In this document: positions 27,791 through 35,525 of the stretch, piece after piece | How the letters are laid out: every line of letters starts with the position of its first letter | How positions within the stretch are numbered: the stretch's first letter is position 1 | Assembly: GCA_020161665.1 (NCBI GenBank) | Contig: JAIUPA010000020.1 | Span: 1-35,525 of the forward strand | DNA: 35,525 bases | DNA from: Pseudomonadota bacterium | Lineage (GTDB): Bacteria; Pseudomonadota; Alphaproteobacteria; Rhizobiales; Rhizobiaceae | Reading direction: 5' to 3' | Notes under the pieces: model-generated | Seen by the model: only the letters and a program-made list of their open reading frames with translations | Databases searched by the model: none | What the model was told of the DNA's origin: nothing | Position numbers and translations under genes: made by a program

Positions 27791-28303
27791 ATGCTGCTTT
27801 CCCGCCAATGGCTTTTCTCCCGCACGGGCTGCGCCACGCTCTTCACCTTGGCCTCTGCCGCCTCCGTGGGCTCCGCACTCGGTTTCGAACATATCGGCGG
27901 CTATATCCCTTGCGCGCTCTGCCTTCTGCAGCGCATTCCCTATTATGTGAGCCTTCCGGTGGGTCTTGTCGCCATCGCCGCTTCTGCCTTTGGCGCGCCG
28001 AGCTGGCTGAGCCGCACGCTGCTCGTCATCCTTGGTCTGATCATGATTGTCAGCGCCGGTCTCGGCGTCTACCACGCGGGCGTCGAATGGCACTTCTGGG
28101 AAGGTCCGGCGGGCTGCTCCGGCAACCTCTCCTCCTCGACCACCAATGCCGCCAATCTTCTGGACGATCTCAACGCCATCAAGCCGCCGTCCTGCTCGGA
28201 AGCGTCGTTGCGCATTCTCGGCCTGTCCTTTGCCGGCTGGAACGTGATCGCCAGTGCATTTCTGGCCTCGCTCGCCTTCTTCGGCGCGCGCCGCAACGCC
28301 TGA
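27791..28303 (+). CDS. dsbB: Disulfide bond formation protein B
   Basis: 170 residues with four membrane segments. It re-oxidises DsbA and passes electrons to ubiquinone. The first redox pair is Cys41/Cys44 in CALCLLQR, which also has the DsbB quinone-site QR. The second periplasmic pair is likely Cys109 (GPAGCSG) and Cys135 (PPSCSE). AGGA lies eight bases before the ATG. A short dyad (GAACGCA at 27747-27753, TGCGTTC at 27762-27768) lies upstream. No dsbA is in the window. It is convergent with the HNH gene, 10 bases apart. Confidence 0.93.
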   Translation: MLLSRQWLFSRTGCATLFTLASAASVGSALGFEHIGGYIPCALCLLQRIPYYVSLPVGLVAIAASAFGAPSWLSRTLLVILGLIMIVSAGLGVYHAGVEWHFWEGPAGCSGNLSSSTTNAANLLDDLNAIKPPSCSEASLRILGLSFAGWNVIASAFLASLAFFGARRNA

Positions 28304-28313
28304 GACATAAGCC

Positions 28314-28871
28314 TCAGGGCTGCAATTCGCTGTCCCAATAGAGATAGTCGAGCCAGCTTTCATGCAGGTGGTTGGGCGGGAAAAGCCGCCCGTTATTGTG
28401 AAGATCGTGAACGGTAGGCCGAAACGGCATCTGGCGCGGATGCATGCCTGCCACCTTCGGCAGCTTGGACCCCTTTTTCAGATTGCACGCCGAACAGGCC
28501 GCCACGATGTTTTCCCACGTCGTCTGCCCGCCATGGGCGCGCGGAATCACGTGGTCGAAGGTCAGATCATCGTCCGATCCGCAATACTGGCACTCGAACC
28601 GATCGCGCAAGAAAACGTTGAAGCGGGTGAAGGCCGGATTGCGGGTTGGCTGCACATAGGTCTTGAGACAGACGACACTCGGCAATTGCATCGAGAAGGT
28701 CGGGGACGAAACCGCGAAATCATACTCGGCGATGATATTCACACGGTCGAGGAAAACCGCCTTGATCGCGTCCTGCCAGGACCACAGCGATAAGGGATAA
28801 TAACTGAGCGGCCTGAAGTCAGCGTTCAGAACGAGCGCGGGCAAGGCCTGCGGGGAGACTGCAATCGTCAA
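28314..28871 (-). CDS. HNH endonuclease-family protein
   Basis: 185 residues. The C-terminal part has an HNH fold: zinc cysteines Cys94/Cys97 (CQYCGS) and Cys126/Cys129 (CSAC), catalytic DH at 106-107 (TFDHVIPRAHGG) and Asn121 (WENIVAAC). The N-terminal part (about 10-80) is conserved with the family in alphaproteobacteria. The start is a TTG at 28871 giving MTIAVSPQALPALVLNADF, with AGGAG seven bases upstream; the longer frame to 29180 runs inside the glycosylase gene and is not supported. Biological role is unknown. No restriction methylase is nearby, so a standard restriction system is unlikely. Confidence 0.9.
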   Translation of the reverse strand: MTIAVSPQALPALVLNADFRPLSYYPLSLWSWQDAIKAVFLDRVNIIAEYDFAVSSPTFSMQLPSVVCLKTYVQPTRNPAFTRFNVFLRDRFECQYCGSDDDLTFDHVIPRAHGGQTTWENIVAACSACNLKKGSKLPKVAGMHPRQMPFRPTVHDLHNNGRLFPPNHLHESWLDYLYWDSELQP

Positions 28872-28908
28872 GCGGATTCTCCTGATCGATTCGGCATCTA
28901 CATCTTGT

Positions 28909-28938
28909 ATATTAGGCGCGCCATGACACGATTGTGAA
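28909..28938 (-). promoter_or_regulatory. Candidate promoter of the HNH gene
   Basis: On the minus strand TTCACA (28938-28933), an 18-base spacer, then TAATAT (28914-28909), in the 100-base gap after the glycosylase gene. It would give a leader of about 30 bases. Confidence 0.4.
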
Positions 28939-28971
28939 GCCCCCTTTCGCAATGCGAAAATGGGCGGCCCG

Positions 28972-29613
28972 TCAGGAAACCGGCAAGCCATCACGCCCCA
29001 TGGCGCGGGCGTAATAGGCCCAGAAAAGGCGCGCCGCGACGGCCCGCCAGGGCGACCAGCGCTGTGCATGGTCCGCGAGCGCGGTGACGGAAGGCACATT
29101 CCCGTCAAGAAGCGCATGCGCCACCGCCTTGCGAAGCGCAATGTCACCCGCCGGAAAGAGATCGGCATGGCCCGCCGCAAACATCATGTAGATCTCTGCC
29201 GTCCACGGGCCGATGCCGGAAAGGGCGGTCAGCTTGCCAAGGGCGGCCTCGATGGGCATCGTCTCCAGGGCTTCAAGCTCAAGCCGTCCATCGAGGATGG
29301 CATTTGCCGCAGCAGCCAGCGTTCGCCCCTTGGCGCGGCTGAGACCCAGTGCACGGATCACCTCTTCGTTGAGATCACAATAGGCCTCGGGCGTCACCGG
29401 CCCGGCGACCAGCATCCGGTTCCAGATGGCCATAGCGCTTGCCCGCGACACCATTTGCGACACGATGATATGGGCAAGGCTTGCAAAGCCGGGCGGCGAA
29501 AGCCGAAGCGGCACCGCGCCAGCGACTGCGATGATCGGAGCAAGCGCCGGATCGAGAACGGCCAGTGCCTCAAGCCCCGCCTCGATATCCGCTTCGCTTC
29601 GAATGATGACCAT
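28972..29613 (-). CDS. DNA-3-methyladenine glycosylase II (AlkA-type, HhH-GPD)
   Basis: 213 residues. It removes alkylated purines from DNA. The helix-hairpin-helix is at about 129-141 (LTALSGIGPWTAE) and the catalytic aspartate is Asp157 (FPAGDIALRKA). Length fits the short alphaproteobacterial form without the Ada-like or N-terminal extra domain. The ATG at 29613 has GAGG seven bases upstream; the frame reaches 29649 but would overlap the divergent gluQ. No iron-sulfur cluster loop is visible after the HhH-GPD core, which argues against MutY or endonuclease III. Confidence 0.93.
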   Translation of the reverse strand: MVIIRSEADIEAGLEALAVLDPALAPIIAVAGAVPLRLSPPGFASLAHIIVSQMVSRASAMAIWNRMLVAGPVTPEAYCDLNEEVIRALGLSRAKGRTLAAAANAILDGRLELEALETMPIEAALGKLTALSGIGPWTAEIYMMFAAGHADLFPAGDIALRKAVAHALLDGNVPSVTALADHAQRWSPWRAVAARLFWAYYARAMGRDGLPVS

Positions 29614-29647
29614 TGCGGTTCCTCGTAAAATCGGGGAGGAAGAAAGC

Positions 29648-30529
29648 ATGTCGAACCCGTCCGGTCAAAGGCCCGTTTTCCGTTTTGCCCCCAGTCCCAA
29701 TGGCGCCCTGCACCTTGGCCATGCACTCTCCGCCTGCCTGAATTTCGAAGCCGCGCACCAAACGGGCGGACGTTTCCTTCTGCGCATCGAAGACATCGAC
29801 CTGACGCGCTGCACCGCAGAGCTGGAACGGGGCATCTATGAGGATCTGGCATGGCTCGGCCTCGATTGGGAACGTCCGGTGCGCCGTCAATCGGAACACT
29901 TTGGCGATTACCGCGCGGAGCTGGAACGGCTCATCGAGGACGGACTTGTCTACCCCGCCTTTATGACGCGCGGCGAGGTCAAGGCACATGTGGCGGACAC
30001 TGAAAAATCCGGAAAGCTCTGGCCGCGCGATCCCGATGGCGCGCCGCTATACCCGCCCTATGACCGCGAGCGCTCACAAACCGAACGCGAAAAATTGATC
30101 GCCTCAGGCAAACGCCACGCCTTCCGGCTCGACATGCAAAAGGCGCTCGCAAGATTATCCGCACCGCTGACATTCGTTGAAACGGGTGATGGGCAAACCG
30201 GCACGATCACCGCCGATCCGGCCCGCTGGGGCGACGTCATCCTCTCACGATCCGACGCGCCATCAAGCTATCATCTCTCGGTCGTCGTTGACGATGCGCT
30301 GCAAGGCGTCACCCATGTGATACGCGGTCTGGACCTTTATGCCGCGACCGATCTTCACCGCCTGCTGCAGTATCTGCTCGGCCTGCCGGAACCGCTCTAC
30401 CGCCATCACCGGCTGGTGTTGGGGGCCGATGGCCGCAAACTGTCCAAAAGTGAAGGCAGCACGGCCTTAGGAGCACTGCGTGAAGAGGGCCTGACGCCCT
30501 CAGCCATCCGCGCCATCATCGGGCTTTAA
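29648..30529 (+). CDS. gluQ: Glutamyl-Q tRNA(Asp) synthetase
   Basis: 293 residues, a short paralogue of glutamyl-tRNA synthetase that lacks the anticodon-binding domain. It attaches glutamate to queuosine in tRNA-Asp. It has FAPSPNGALHLGHALSA (HIGH-type motif HLGH at 22-25) and GRKLSKSEG (KMSKS-type) near 262-270. The zinc-binding cysteines of the E. coli enzyme are absent; the matching segment reads YPAFMTRGEV. GGAGG eight bases before the ATG supports the start. Its last 30 bases overlap the convergent YihY gene. Confidence 0.95.
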   Translation: MSNPSGQRPVFRFAPSPNGALHLGHALSACLNFEAAHQTGGRFLLRIEDIDLTRCTAELERGIYEDLAWLGLDWERPVRRQSEHFGDYRAELERLIEDGLVYPAFMTRGEVKAHVADTEKSGKLWPRDPDGAPLYPPYDRERSQTEREKLIASGKRHAFRLDMQKALARLSAPLTFVETGDGQTGTITADPARWGDVILSRSDAPSSYHLSVVVDDALQGVTHVIRGLDLYAATDLHRLLQYLLGLPEPLYRHHRLVLGADGRKLSKSEGSTALGALREEGLTPSAIRAIIGL

Positions 30530-31408
30530 AAGGCGTCGGTCGGGGCTGAAGGCCCCGCCATGCGTCAGCGTGTAGCGCACGCGGTACTTCATCAGCGCCG
30601 CGTTGAACTCCGCGCCAATCATGAAAATCACGCCGACCATGTAGAGGAAGACGAGTACAATCATCACCGAGGCCAGACCCGCATAGGTCGCGGTATAATT
30701 GGCAAACTGCGCGAGATAGAAGGCAAAGACCAGACCGCCCACCAGCCAGGCGACCAAGGTCAGCACAATGCCCGGTATGACATCGACAAGCCGCCGATGA
30801 CCGGCAGGCAGCCACAGATGGATGACAAACAGCCCGACGACCAGCATCAGCACCGTAAACGTCACGCTCCAGTCTGACACGGTGGTCAGGACTTCGGTCA
30901 ACCAGGGCAGACGCTCGCCGATGACGCCAATGGCCACCGGCACGGCCACCAGCACCGTACTGATGGCGGCAAAAATCACCGATGCGATGATCACATAACC
31001 GAGGCTCGTCAGGCGGGTGTGATACCAGTAGCGCTTTTCCGTGACGCGATAGGCACGGTTGAGCGAGACGCGCAGCGCCTCCACACCATTCGAGGCGAAG
31101 TAAGCGGCCGCCAGAACCGAGATGGTCAAAAGACCGCCGCGCGGAATGGTCAGCACCTGCATCACCTGTTCGGCGAGCGGCTTGGCAATGGCTTCCGGCC
31201 ATGTGTCGAAAATCAGATGCACCGCCGTTGCGGCAAACTGATCGGCCCCAAGGAAGCTGGCGAGCGTGGTCGCGAAAATCAGGAACGGGAAAACCGCCAG
31301 CAGCGTGGAAAGCGCCACATGGCTTGCCATGGCCCAGCCGTCATCCTCGGTGAAGTGATAGACGGCATCAAACAGGACCTTATAGACAAATCGGATAAAC
31401 GTCGGCAT
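30500..31408 (-). CDS. YihY/virulence factor BrkB family membrane protein
   Basis: 302 residues with about six membrane segments. DDGWAMASHVALSTLLAVFP near the N-terminus is the family signature. Further marks are SNGVEALRVSLNRAYRV, and LPAGHRRLVDVIPG before the last helices. The family was once called RNase BN by mistake; its molecular function is not established, and a transport role is suspected. GGGAG lies just before the ATG. Convergent overlap with gluQ by 30 bases. Confidence 0.94.
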   Translation of the reverse strand: MPTFIRFVYKVLFDAVYHFTEDDGWAMASHVALSTLLAVFPFLIFATTLASFLGADQFAATAVHLIFDTWPEAIAKPLAEQVMQVLTIPRGGLLTISVLAAAYFASNGVEALRVSLNRAYRVTEKRYWYHTRLTSLGYVIIASVIFAAISTVLVAVPVAIGVIGERLPWLTEVLTTVSDWSVTFTVLMLVVGLFVIHLWLPAGHRRLVDVIPGIVLTLVAWLVGGLVFAFYLAQFANYTATYAGLASVMIVLVFLYMVGVIFMIGAEFNAALMKYRVRYTLTHGGAFSPDRRLLKPDDGADG

Positions 31409-31526
31409 CGCCTCTCCCTGCGCTATGCCCTTAAGACCCTATTCCTCAGGCGTGTGCAACGGGTATTTCATTTGTTTCACCCGGCTGAATATGGGAATGC
31501 TGCCGCAGTTGTGAAGGATTGATTCC

Positions 31527-32360
31527 ATGAGTGATCGCCCCGTCATCATCGTCACCGGCTGCTCGTCCGGCATCGGCGCCTATTGCGCCCGCGCCCTCAA
31601 GGCCGAAGGCTGGCGCGTCTTCGCAACGGTGCGCAAGGTGGAAGACCTCGCCGCCCTTGAGGCCGACGGCATCGAAAGCCTGATCCTCGATTACACCGAT
31701 GAAGCGACGATCACCGCCGCCGTGACCGAGATTGCAGGCCGCACCGGCGGGCGCATCGATGCGCTCTTTAACAATGGCGCCTACGGGCAGGTGGGCGCGG
31801 TGGAAGACCTGCCGACCGCGGCCCTTCGCCTGCAGCTGGAAACCAATGTCCTCGGCTGGCACGAACTGACCCGGCAGGTCATTCCCTATATGCGCAAGCG
31901 CTGCGCAGGCCGCATCGTGCAATGCTCCTCCATTCTCGGCATCGTGCCCTTTCGCTATCGCGGTGCCTACACGGCCTCGAAATTCGCGCTCGAGGGTCTT
32001 TCGCTCACGCTGCGTATGGAACTTGCCGGCTCCGGCATCGAGGTCAGCCTCATCGAACCCGGCCCGATTGAATCGCGCTTCACCGCCAATGCCCTCGTCA
32101 AGCTGCACGAGAATATCGACCTTGAAAACTCGCCACATGCCGCAGACTATGCCCGCCAGCTGGCGCGGCTGGGCGGCAAGGGCGCGATCAACCGCCACAA
32201 GCTCGGGCCGGACGCCGTTCATGCCGTGCTGCGCCATGCCTTGACGGCGAAAAAGCCAAAACCCCATTATCCCGTCACCGTGCCCGCCAAACAGGGCATT
32301 CTGCTCAAGCGCCTTCTGCCCTCGGCCCTCTTCTACCGGCTGATGGGAAGGGTCGACTGA
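31527..32360 (+). CDS. Short-chain dehydrogenase/reductase
   Basis: 277 residues, Rossmann fold. The coenzyme motif TGCSSGIG is at 10-17 and the catalytic YxxxK is Tyr148-Lys152 (YTASK), with Ser134/135 in CSSI. The structural NNAG motif is replaced by NNGAYG (82-87), a variant found in one group of classical SDRs. The Arg after VFATV suggests preference for NADP(H). Substrate is not predictable. AAGGA lies before the ATG. It is followed 23 bases later by the cobalamin adenosyltransferase. Confidence 0.93.
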   Translation: MSDRPVIIVTGCSSGIGAYCARALKAEGWRVFATVRKVEDLAALEADGIESLILDYTDEATITAAVTEIAGRTGGRIDALFNNGAYGQVGAVEDLPTAALRLQLETNVLGWHELTRQVIPYMRKRCAGRIVQCSSILGIVPFRYRGAYTASKFALEGLSLTLRMELAGSGIEVSLIEPGPIESRFTANALVKLHENIDLENSPHAADYARQLARLGGKGAINRHKLGPDAVHAVLRHALTAKKPKPHYPVTVPAKQGILLKRLLPSALFYRLMGRVD

Positions 32361-32383
32361 TCGCGGCTGCCAAAGGAAACGAT

Positions 32384-32962
32384 ATGGTCAAGCTCAACAA
32401 GATTTATACCCGCACCGGCGATGATGGCACGACCGGCCTTGTCACCGGCCCTCGCCGCCTCAAGCATGATCTGCGCGTCGAAGCCTATGGCACGGTCGAT
32501 GAGACCAATTCCGTCATCGGTCTGGCGCGCCTTCACACCGCCGACCAGCCCGACCTCGACGCTATGCTCGCCCGCATCCAGAACGATCTTTTCGATCTCG
32601 GCGCCGACCTTGCGGCCCCCGATACGGGGGAGGAACTGTCCTATGAGCCGCTGCGCATCATCCCCGCACAGGTCAAGCGTCTGGAAAGCGAAATCGATGC
32701 GCTGAATGCCAGCCTTGATCCGCTGCGCTCCTTCATCCTGCCCGGTGGCGCACCGGCGGCCGCCTGGCTTCATCTGGCCCGCACCGTGTCACGTCGCGCC
32801 GAACGCCACATGGTGGCGCTTTCGAAAGCAGAAGGCGAAGTGGTGAGCGCTGCGGCTCTTGAATATATCAACCGCCTCTCCGACTTCCTGTTTGTCGCTG
32901 GTCGCCACGTCAATGACGGCGGCAAGGCCGACATCCTTTGGGTGCCGGGCAAAAACCGCTGA
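32384..32962 (+). CDS. Cob(I)alamin adenosyltransferase, PduO type
   Basis: 192 residues, all-helical. It transfers the adenosyl group from ATP to cob(I)alamin to make adenosylcobalamin, the cofactor of methylmalonyl-CoA mutase and other isomerases. The N-terminal ATP-binding TRTGDDGTTGL (9-19) and RVEAYGTVDETNSVIG (31-46) are family signatures, as are SRRAERHMVAL and YINRLSDFLFVAGRHVN. AAGGAA precedes the ATG. The 18-base gap to the rhomboid gene suggests one transcript. Confidence 0.96.
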   Translation: MVKLNKIYTRTGDDGTTGLVTGPRRLKHDLRVEAYGTVDETNSVIGLARLHTADQPDLDAMLARIQNDLFDLGADLAAPDTGEELSYEPLRIIPAQVKRLESEIDALNASLDPLRSFILPGGAPAAAWLHLARTVSRRAERHMVALSKAEGEVVSAAALEYINRLSDFLFVAGRHVNDGGKADILWVPGKNR

Positions 32963-32980
32963 CCTTTTCCGGAGACCGCC

Positions 32981-33769
32981 ATGTTCATCCCCCTGCATGA
33001 TCGTAACGGTCTGGAACATATCCGCCTGCAATATGTGACGATCACGCTGATCGTCATCAATGTGCTGGCATGGCTTGTCACCGGCCCGCTGGCCGGTGAG
33101 GAAATCGCCGCACGCGCCGCAACCGGCCTCGGCTTCATTCCCGCCGTCGTCTTCGACTTCGCGACGCTGGACCCGTCGCTGGCCATCGTCCCGCCGGATG
33201 CAACGCTTGTCACCTATGCCTTTCTGCATACCGACATCATTCATCTCGGCTCGAACATGCTCTTTCTCTGGGTGTTCGGAGACAATGTCGAAGACGCCCT
33301 CGGCCATGTCCGTTTTCTGATCTTCTACATCGCCTGCGCGGTCGCTGGAGCCTTGACCCACGGCCTTCTCATGCCGCATTCCCCAGGGCCCTTGATCGGA
33401 GCATCGGGTGCGGTGTCGGGCGTCATTGCCGCCTATCTGCTGCTGCATCCCAAGGTGCGCGTCTGGGTGCTGGTGCTTTTCCGCCTTCCCCTGCCGCTCC
33501 CGGCCTTTGTGCCGCTTCTCTTCTGGGTCGGACAGCAATTTTTCATGCTCTTCGTCGGGGATGCGAGCGGCGTTTCCTGGGGTGCCCATGTGGGCGGCAT
33601 TATCACGGGCGCGCTCCTCGTTCTCGTCATGCGTCGCCGGGGTGTGCCGCTCTTTGACCGCACCATCGTCACACCGAAAGCGGTGGAGCACAGCGCCGCC
33701 GCACCAAGCCCTTCCCCCGTCAAAACCGATACGCCGCATCGCGCCATCAAATGGGGACGTCCGGAATAA
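32981..33769 (+). CDS. Rhomboid family intramembrane serine protease
   Basis: 262 residues with about six or seven membrane segments. The catalytic pair is Ser142 in GASGAVSG and His203 in SWGAHVGG, with the supporting His88 and Asn92 in HLGSNMLFLWVFGDN. All active-site residues are present. Substrates are unknown. A hydrophilic C-terminal tail of about 45 residues faces the cytoplasm. GGAG lies six bases before the ATG. Confidence 0.95.
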   Translation: MFIPLHDRNGLEHIRLQYVTITLIVINVLAWLVTGPLAGEEIAARAATGLGFIPAVVFDFATLDPSLAIVPPDATLVTYAFLHTDIIHLGSNMLFLWVFGDNVEDALGHVRFLIFYIACAVAGALTHGLLMPHSPGPLIGASGAVSGVIAAYLLLHPKVRVWVLVLFRLPLPLPAFVPLLFWVGQQFFMLFVGDASGVSWGAHVGGIITGALLVLVMRRRGVPLFDRTIVTPKAVEHSAAAPSPSPVKTDTPHRAIKWGRPE

Positions 33770-33771
33770 TG

Positions 33772-33789
33772 TTTTACGTTGACGTAAAA
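33772..33789. promoter_or_regulatory. Perfect palindrome TTTTACGT-TG-ACGTAAAA, probable operator of etfBA
   Basis: Two perfect 8-base arms around TG, 3 bases after the rhomboid stop codon and about 150 bases before etfB. From memory it resembles the operator class of MerR-family regulators such as LiuR, described by comparative genomics for branched-chain amino acid and fatty acid catabolism, where etf genes are common targets. A TTGACG (33779-33784) inside it could serve as a -35. The regulator itself is not in the window. Confidence 0.6.
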
Positions 33790-33794
33790 GGAAG

Positions 33795-33809
33795 ATGATT
33801 TTAAATCAT
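33795..33809. promoter_or_regulatory. Second palindrome ATGATTT-T-AAATCAT upstream of etfB
   Basis: Two perfect 7-base arms around one T, 5 bases after the first palindrome. AT-rich and placed where a -10 region for the TTGACG of the first palindrome would fall. It may be a second binding site or part of the promoter. Confidence 0.45.
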
Positions 33810-33936
33810 AGCCGCCCTCAGCCTTGATACATTGTAATCGGGGGAAAAATGCGTATCCATGTCGCCTGCCGGTTTTTGTCGAACCCGGATGCGCGACATC
33901 ACGCGGCGGCTGGGGTTCGTTCAGGGAGAAGAGACT

Positions 33937-34683
33937 ATGAAGATTATCGTACCTGTTAAGCGGGTTGTTGATTACAACGTGAAGATCCGCGTGAAGGCGG
34001 ATGGGTCGGGCGTCGAGCTTGCCAATGTGAAGATGTCGATGAACCCGTTTGACGAGATTGCGGTGGAAGAAGCGCTGCGTCTGAAGGAAGCGGGTCAGGC
34101 GAGCGAGATCATCGCCGTGTCGGTCGGCCCGGCCAAGGCGGAAGAAACGCTGCGCACGGCGCTCGCCATGGGGGCTGACCGGGCGATCCTGATCGAGACC
34201 GACGAGACGGTCGAGCCGCTGGCCGTTGCCAAGCTTTTGAAGGCGGTCGTGACGGCGGAAGAACCCGGCCTCGTGATCCTCGGCAAGCAGGCGATTGATG
34301 ATGACTCGAACCAGACCGGCCAGATGCTCTCGGCGCTGACGGGCTATCCGCAGGCGACCTTTGCCTCGAAGGTGGTGGTCGCCGATGGCGCCGTGTCCGT
34401 GACGCGCGAAGTCGATGGCGGCCTGCAGACCGTTTCGCTGTCGCTGCCCGCCGTCATCACGACGGACCTGCGTTTGAACGAGCCGCGCTATGCCTCGCTG
34501 CCCAACATCATGAAGGCCAAGAAGAAGCCGCTCGACAAGAAGAGCCCGGCCGATCTTGGCGTTGATATCACCCCGCGTCTTTCGGTGCTGAAGACCGAGG
34601 AACCGGCAGGCCGCAAGGCCGGCATCAAGGTGGCTTCGGTGGCGGAGCTTGTCTCCAGCCTGAAGACCGCTGGCGTTCTCTAA
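33937..34683 (+). CDS. etfB: Electron transfer flavoprotein subunit beta
   Basis: 248 residues. Together with EtfA it carries electrons from acyl-CoA and other dehydrogenases to ETF-ubiquinone oxidoreductase. [20 protein letters not shown] at the start, [18 protein letters not shown], and [16 protein letters not shown] (AMP/nucleotide-binding loop) identify it. The conserved [28 protein letters not shown] stretch is the family signature and recognition-loop region. GGGAG nine bases before the ATG supports this start; the frame extends upstream to 33859 without support. etfA follows after 23 bases. Confidence 0.98.
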   Translation: MKIIVPVKRVVDYNVKIRVKADGSGVELANVKMSMNPFDEIAVEEALRLKEAGQASEIIAVSVGPAKAEETLRTALAMGADRAILIETDETVEPLAVAKLLKAVVTAEEPGLVILGKQAIDDDSNQTGQMLSALTGYPQATFASKVVVADGAVSVTREVDGGLQTVSLSLPAVITTDLRLNEPRYASLPNIMKAKKKPLDKKSPADLGVDITPRLSVLKTEEPAGRKAGIKVASVAELVSSLKTAGVL

Positions 34684-34706
34684 TCGGCAGCCAAGGAGCA
34701 AAGACC

Positions 34707-35525
34707 ATGACCATTCTTCTTCTCGCCGATCATGACGGCAAGGTTCTTTCCGAACAGACGGCGAAAGCCCTGACGGCCGCTGCCCGGATCGGCGGCGATG
34801 TGCATGTTCTCGTGGCAGGCACGAACGTGTCCACCGTAGCCGACGCCGCCGCCAAGCTTTCGGGCGTCGCCAAGGTTCTGGTGGCTGACGATGCGGCCTA
34901 TGCCCATGGGCTGGCCGAGCCGCTTTCCGATCTCATCGTCTCGCTTTCCGCGTCCTATGATGTGGTAATGGGCGCAGCGACGGCCCTTTCGAAGAGCGTT
35001 CTGCCGCGTGTGGCGGCTCTTCTGGATGTGATGCAGGTCTCGGAAATCATCGAGGTGGTGTCTGCTGATACGTTCAAGCGTCCGATCTATGCGGGCAATG
35101 CGATCCAGACGGTGAAGTCGGGTGACGCCAAGAAGGTGATTACGGTGCGCACGGCGTCCTTTGCGACGACTGCTGCGGGCGGTTCGGCGAGCATCGAGGC
35201 GATTGCCGCCGCCGGCGACAAGGGCGCGTCGAAGTTCGTGTCCGACGAGATTGCGGTGTCGGAACGTCCCGAACTCACCTCGGCCAAGATCATCATCTCG
35301 GGCGGTCGTGCGCTGGGGTCTTCGGAGAAGTTCCAGGAAGTCATCCTGCCGGTCGCCGACAAGCTGGGTGCCGCCGTCGGTGCTTCGCGCGCGGCGGTCG
35401 ATGCAGGCTACGCGCCGAACGACTGGCAGGTGGGCCAGACGGGCAAGGTGGTCGCGCCTGATCTTTACATCGCCTGCGGCATCTCCGGTGCGATCCAGCA
35501 TCTGGCGGGCATGAAGGACAGTAAG
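34707..35525 (+). CDS. etfA: Electron transfer flavoprotein subunit alpha (3' end cut by window)
   Basis: 273 codons are in the window without a stop; family members have about 310, so roughly 35-40 C-terminal residues are missing. The N-terminal domain (about 1-190) is followed by the FAD-binding domain with SGGRALGSSEKF, GASRAAVDAGY and QVGQTGKVVAPDLYIACGIS, then GAIQHLAGM, all at their usual places. AAGGAG nine bases before the ATG supports the start. It forms an operon with etfB. Confidence 0.97.
   Translation, partial: MTILLLADHDGKVLSEQTAKALTAAARIGGDVHVLVAGTNVSTVADAAAKLSGVAKVLVADDAAYAHGLAEPLSDLIVSLSASYDVVMGAATALSKSVLPRVAALLDVMQVSEIIEVVSADTFKRPIYAGNAIQTVKSGDAKKVITVRTASFATTAAGGSASIEAIAAAGDKGASKFVSDEIAVSERPELTSAKIIISGGRALGSSEKFQEVILPVADKLGAAVGASRAAVDAGYAPNDWQVGQTGKVVAPDLYIACGISGAIQHLAGMKDSK

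Noticed and set aside
28314..28871. Restriction system or homing endonuclease reading of the HNH gene
   Set aside because: There is no methylase, no intron or intein boundary, and the gene lies in ordinary chromosomal context.
28314..29180. 288-codon form of the HNH protein
   Set aside because: The extra N-terminal part lies inside the glycosylase gene in another frame. TTG 28871 has a good ribosome binding site and matches the family start.
1..35525. CRISPR arrays, insertion sequences, prophage or integrative element borders
   Set aside because: No direct-repeat arrays, transposase or integrase genes are seen, and the tRNA-Leu gene is not followed by a duplicated 3' end in the window.

Overview
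The window is an ordinary-looking chromosomal segment of an alphaproteobacterium, most likely a member of the Rhizobiaceae (Agrobacterium/Rhizobium group). Pointers are the high GC content with GC-rich third codon positions, the linked genes lysC-ptsP-prfA-prmC with ubiG divergent from lysC, a DUF4167 protein with a poly-asparagine tract, the DUF1178/nitrilase/glutaredoxin/comF cluster, and a dyad repeat of the kind scattered through rhizobial intergenic regions. I see no insertion sequence, prophage, CRISPR array, plasmid function or obvious island. The genus assignment is inference from gene content and order, not from a search.

Layout. 1-468: intergenic, with a strong leftward promoter at the left edge. 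469-2412 (+): membrane-anchored M23 peptidase. 2595-5198 (-): clpB behind a heat-shock-like promoter. 5495-6250 (+): DUF4239 membrane protein. 6316-12931 (-): DUF4167 protein, then prmC, prfA, ptsP and lysC, transcribed from lysC towards prmC. 13130-13444 (-): small membrane protein. 13519-14265 (+): ubiG. 14281-16638 (-): comF, glutaredoxin, carbon-nitrogen hydrolase and DUF1178, read from comF leftwards. 16700-17569 (+): methyltransferase. 17650-18198 (-): anchored hypothetical protein plus Flp-type pilin. 18303-21658 (-): parvulin-type isomerase, argJ, GNAT acetyltransferase, Nudix hydrolase. 21896-24604 (+): secA. 24806-27474 (+): polysaccharide flippase and a CelD-like GNAT protein joined by an ATGA overlap. 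27516-27600 (-): tRNA-Leu(CAA). 27791-28303 (+): dsbB-like. 28314-29613 (-): HNH nuclease and an AlkA-type glycosylase. 29648-30529 (+): gluQ. 30500-31408 (-): YihY/BrkB membrane protein. 31527-33769 (+): SDR oxidoreductase, cobalamin adenosyltransferase, rhomboid protease. 33937 to the right edge (+): etfB and etfA, the latter cut by the window end.

Functional links. PrmC methylates the GGQ glutamine of release factors and sits directly after prfA. The parvulin-type isomerase (export folding) is divergent from secA (export motor). The flippase and GNAT protein probably act together on a surface polysaccharide. etfBA feeds electrons from acyl-CoA dehydrogenases to the quinone pool and is preceded by two perfect palindromes that look like regulator binding sites.

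No wholly new system is evident. The items most worth a second look are the paired palindromes before etfBA, the CtrA-like site before the orphan pilin pair, the flippase-GNAT pair, and the dyad repeat at 2482-2553, whose two halves differ by compensating changes.
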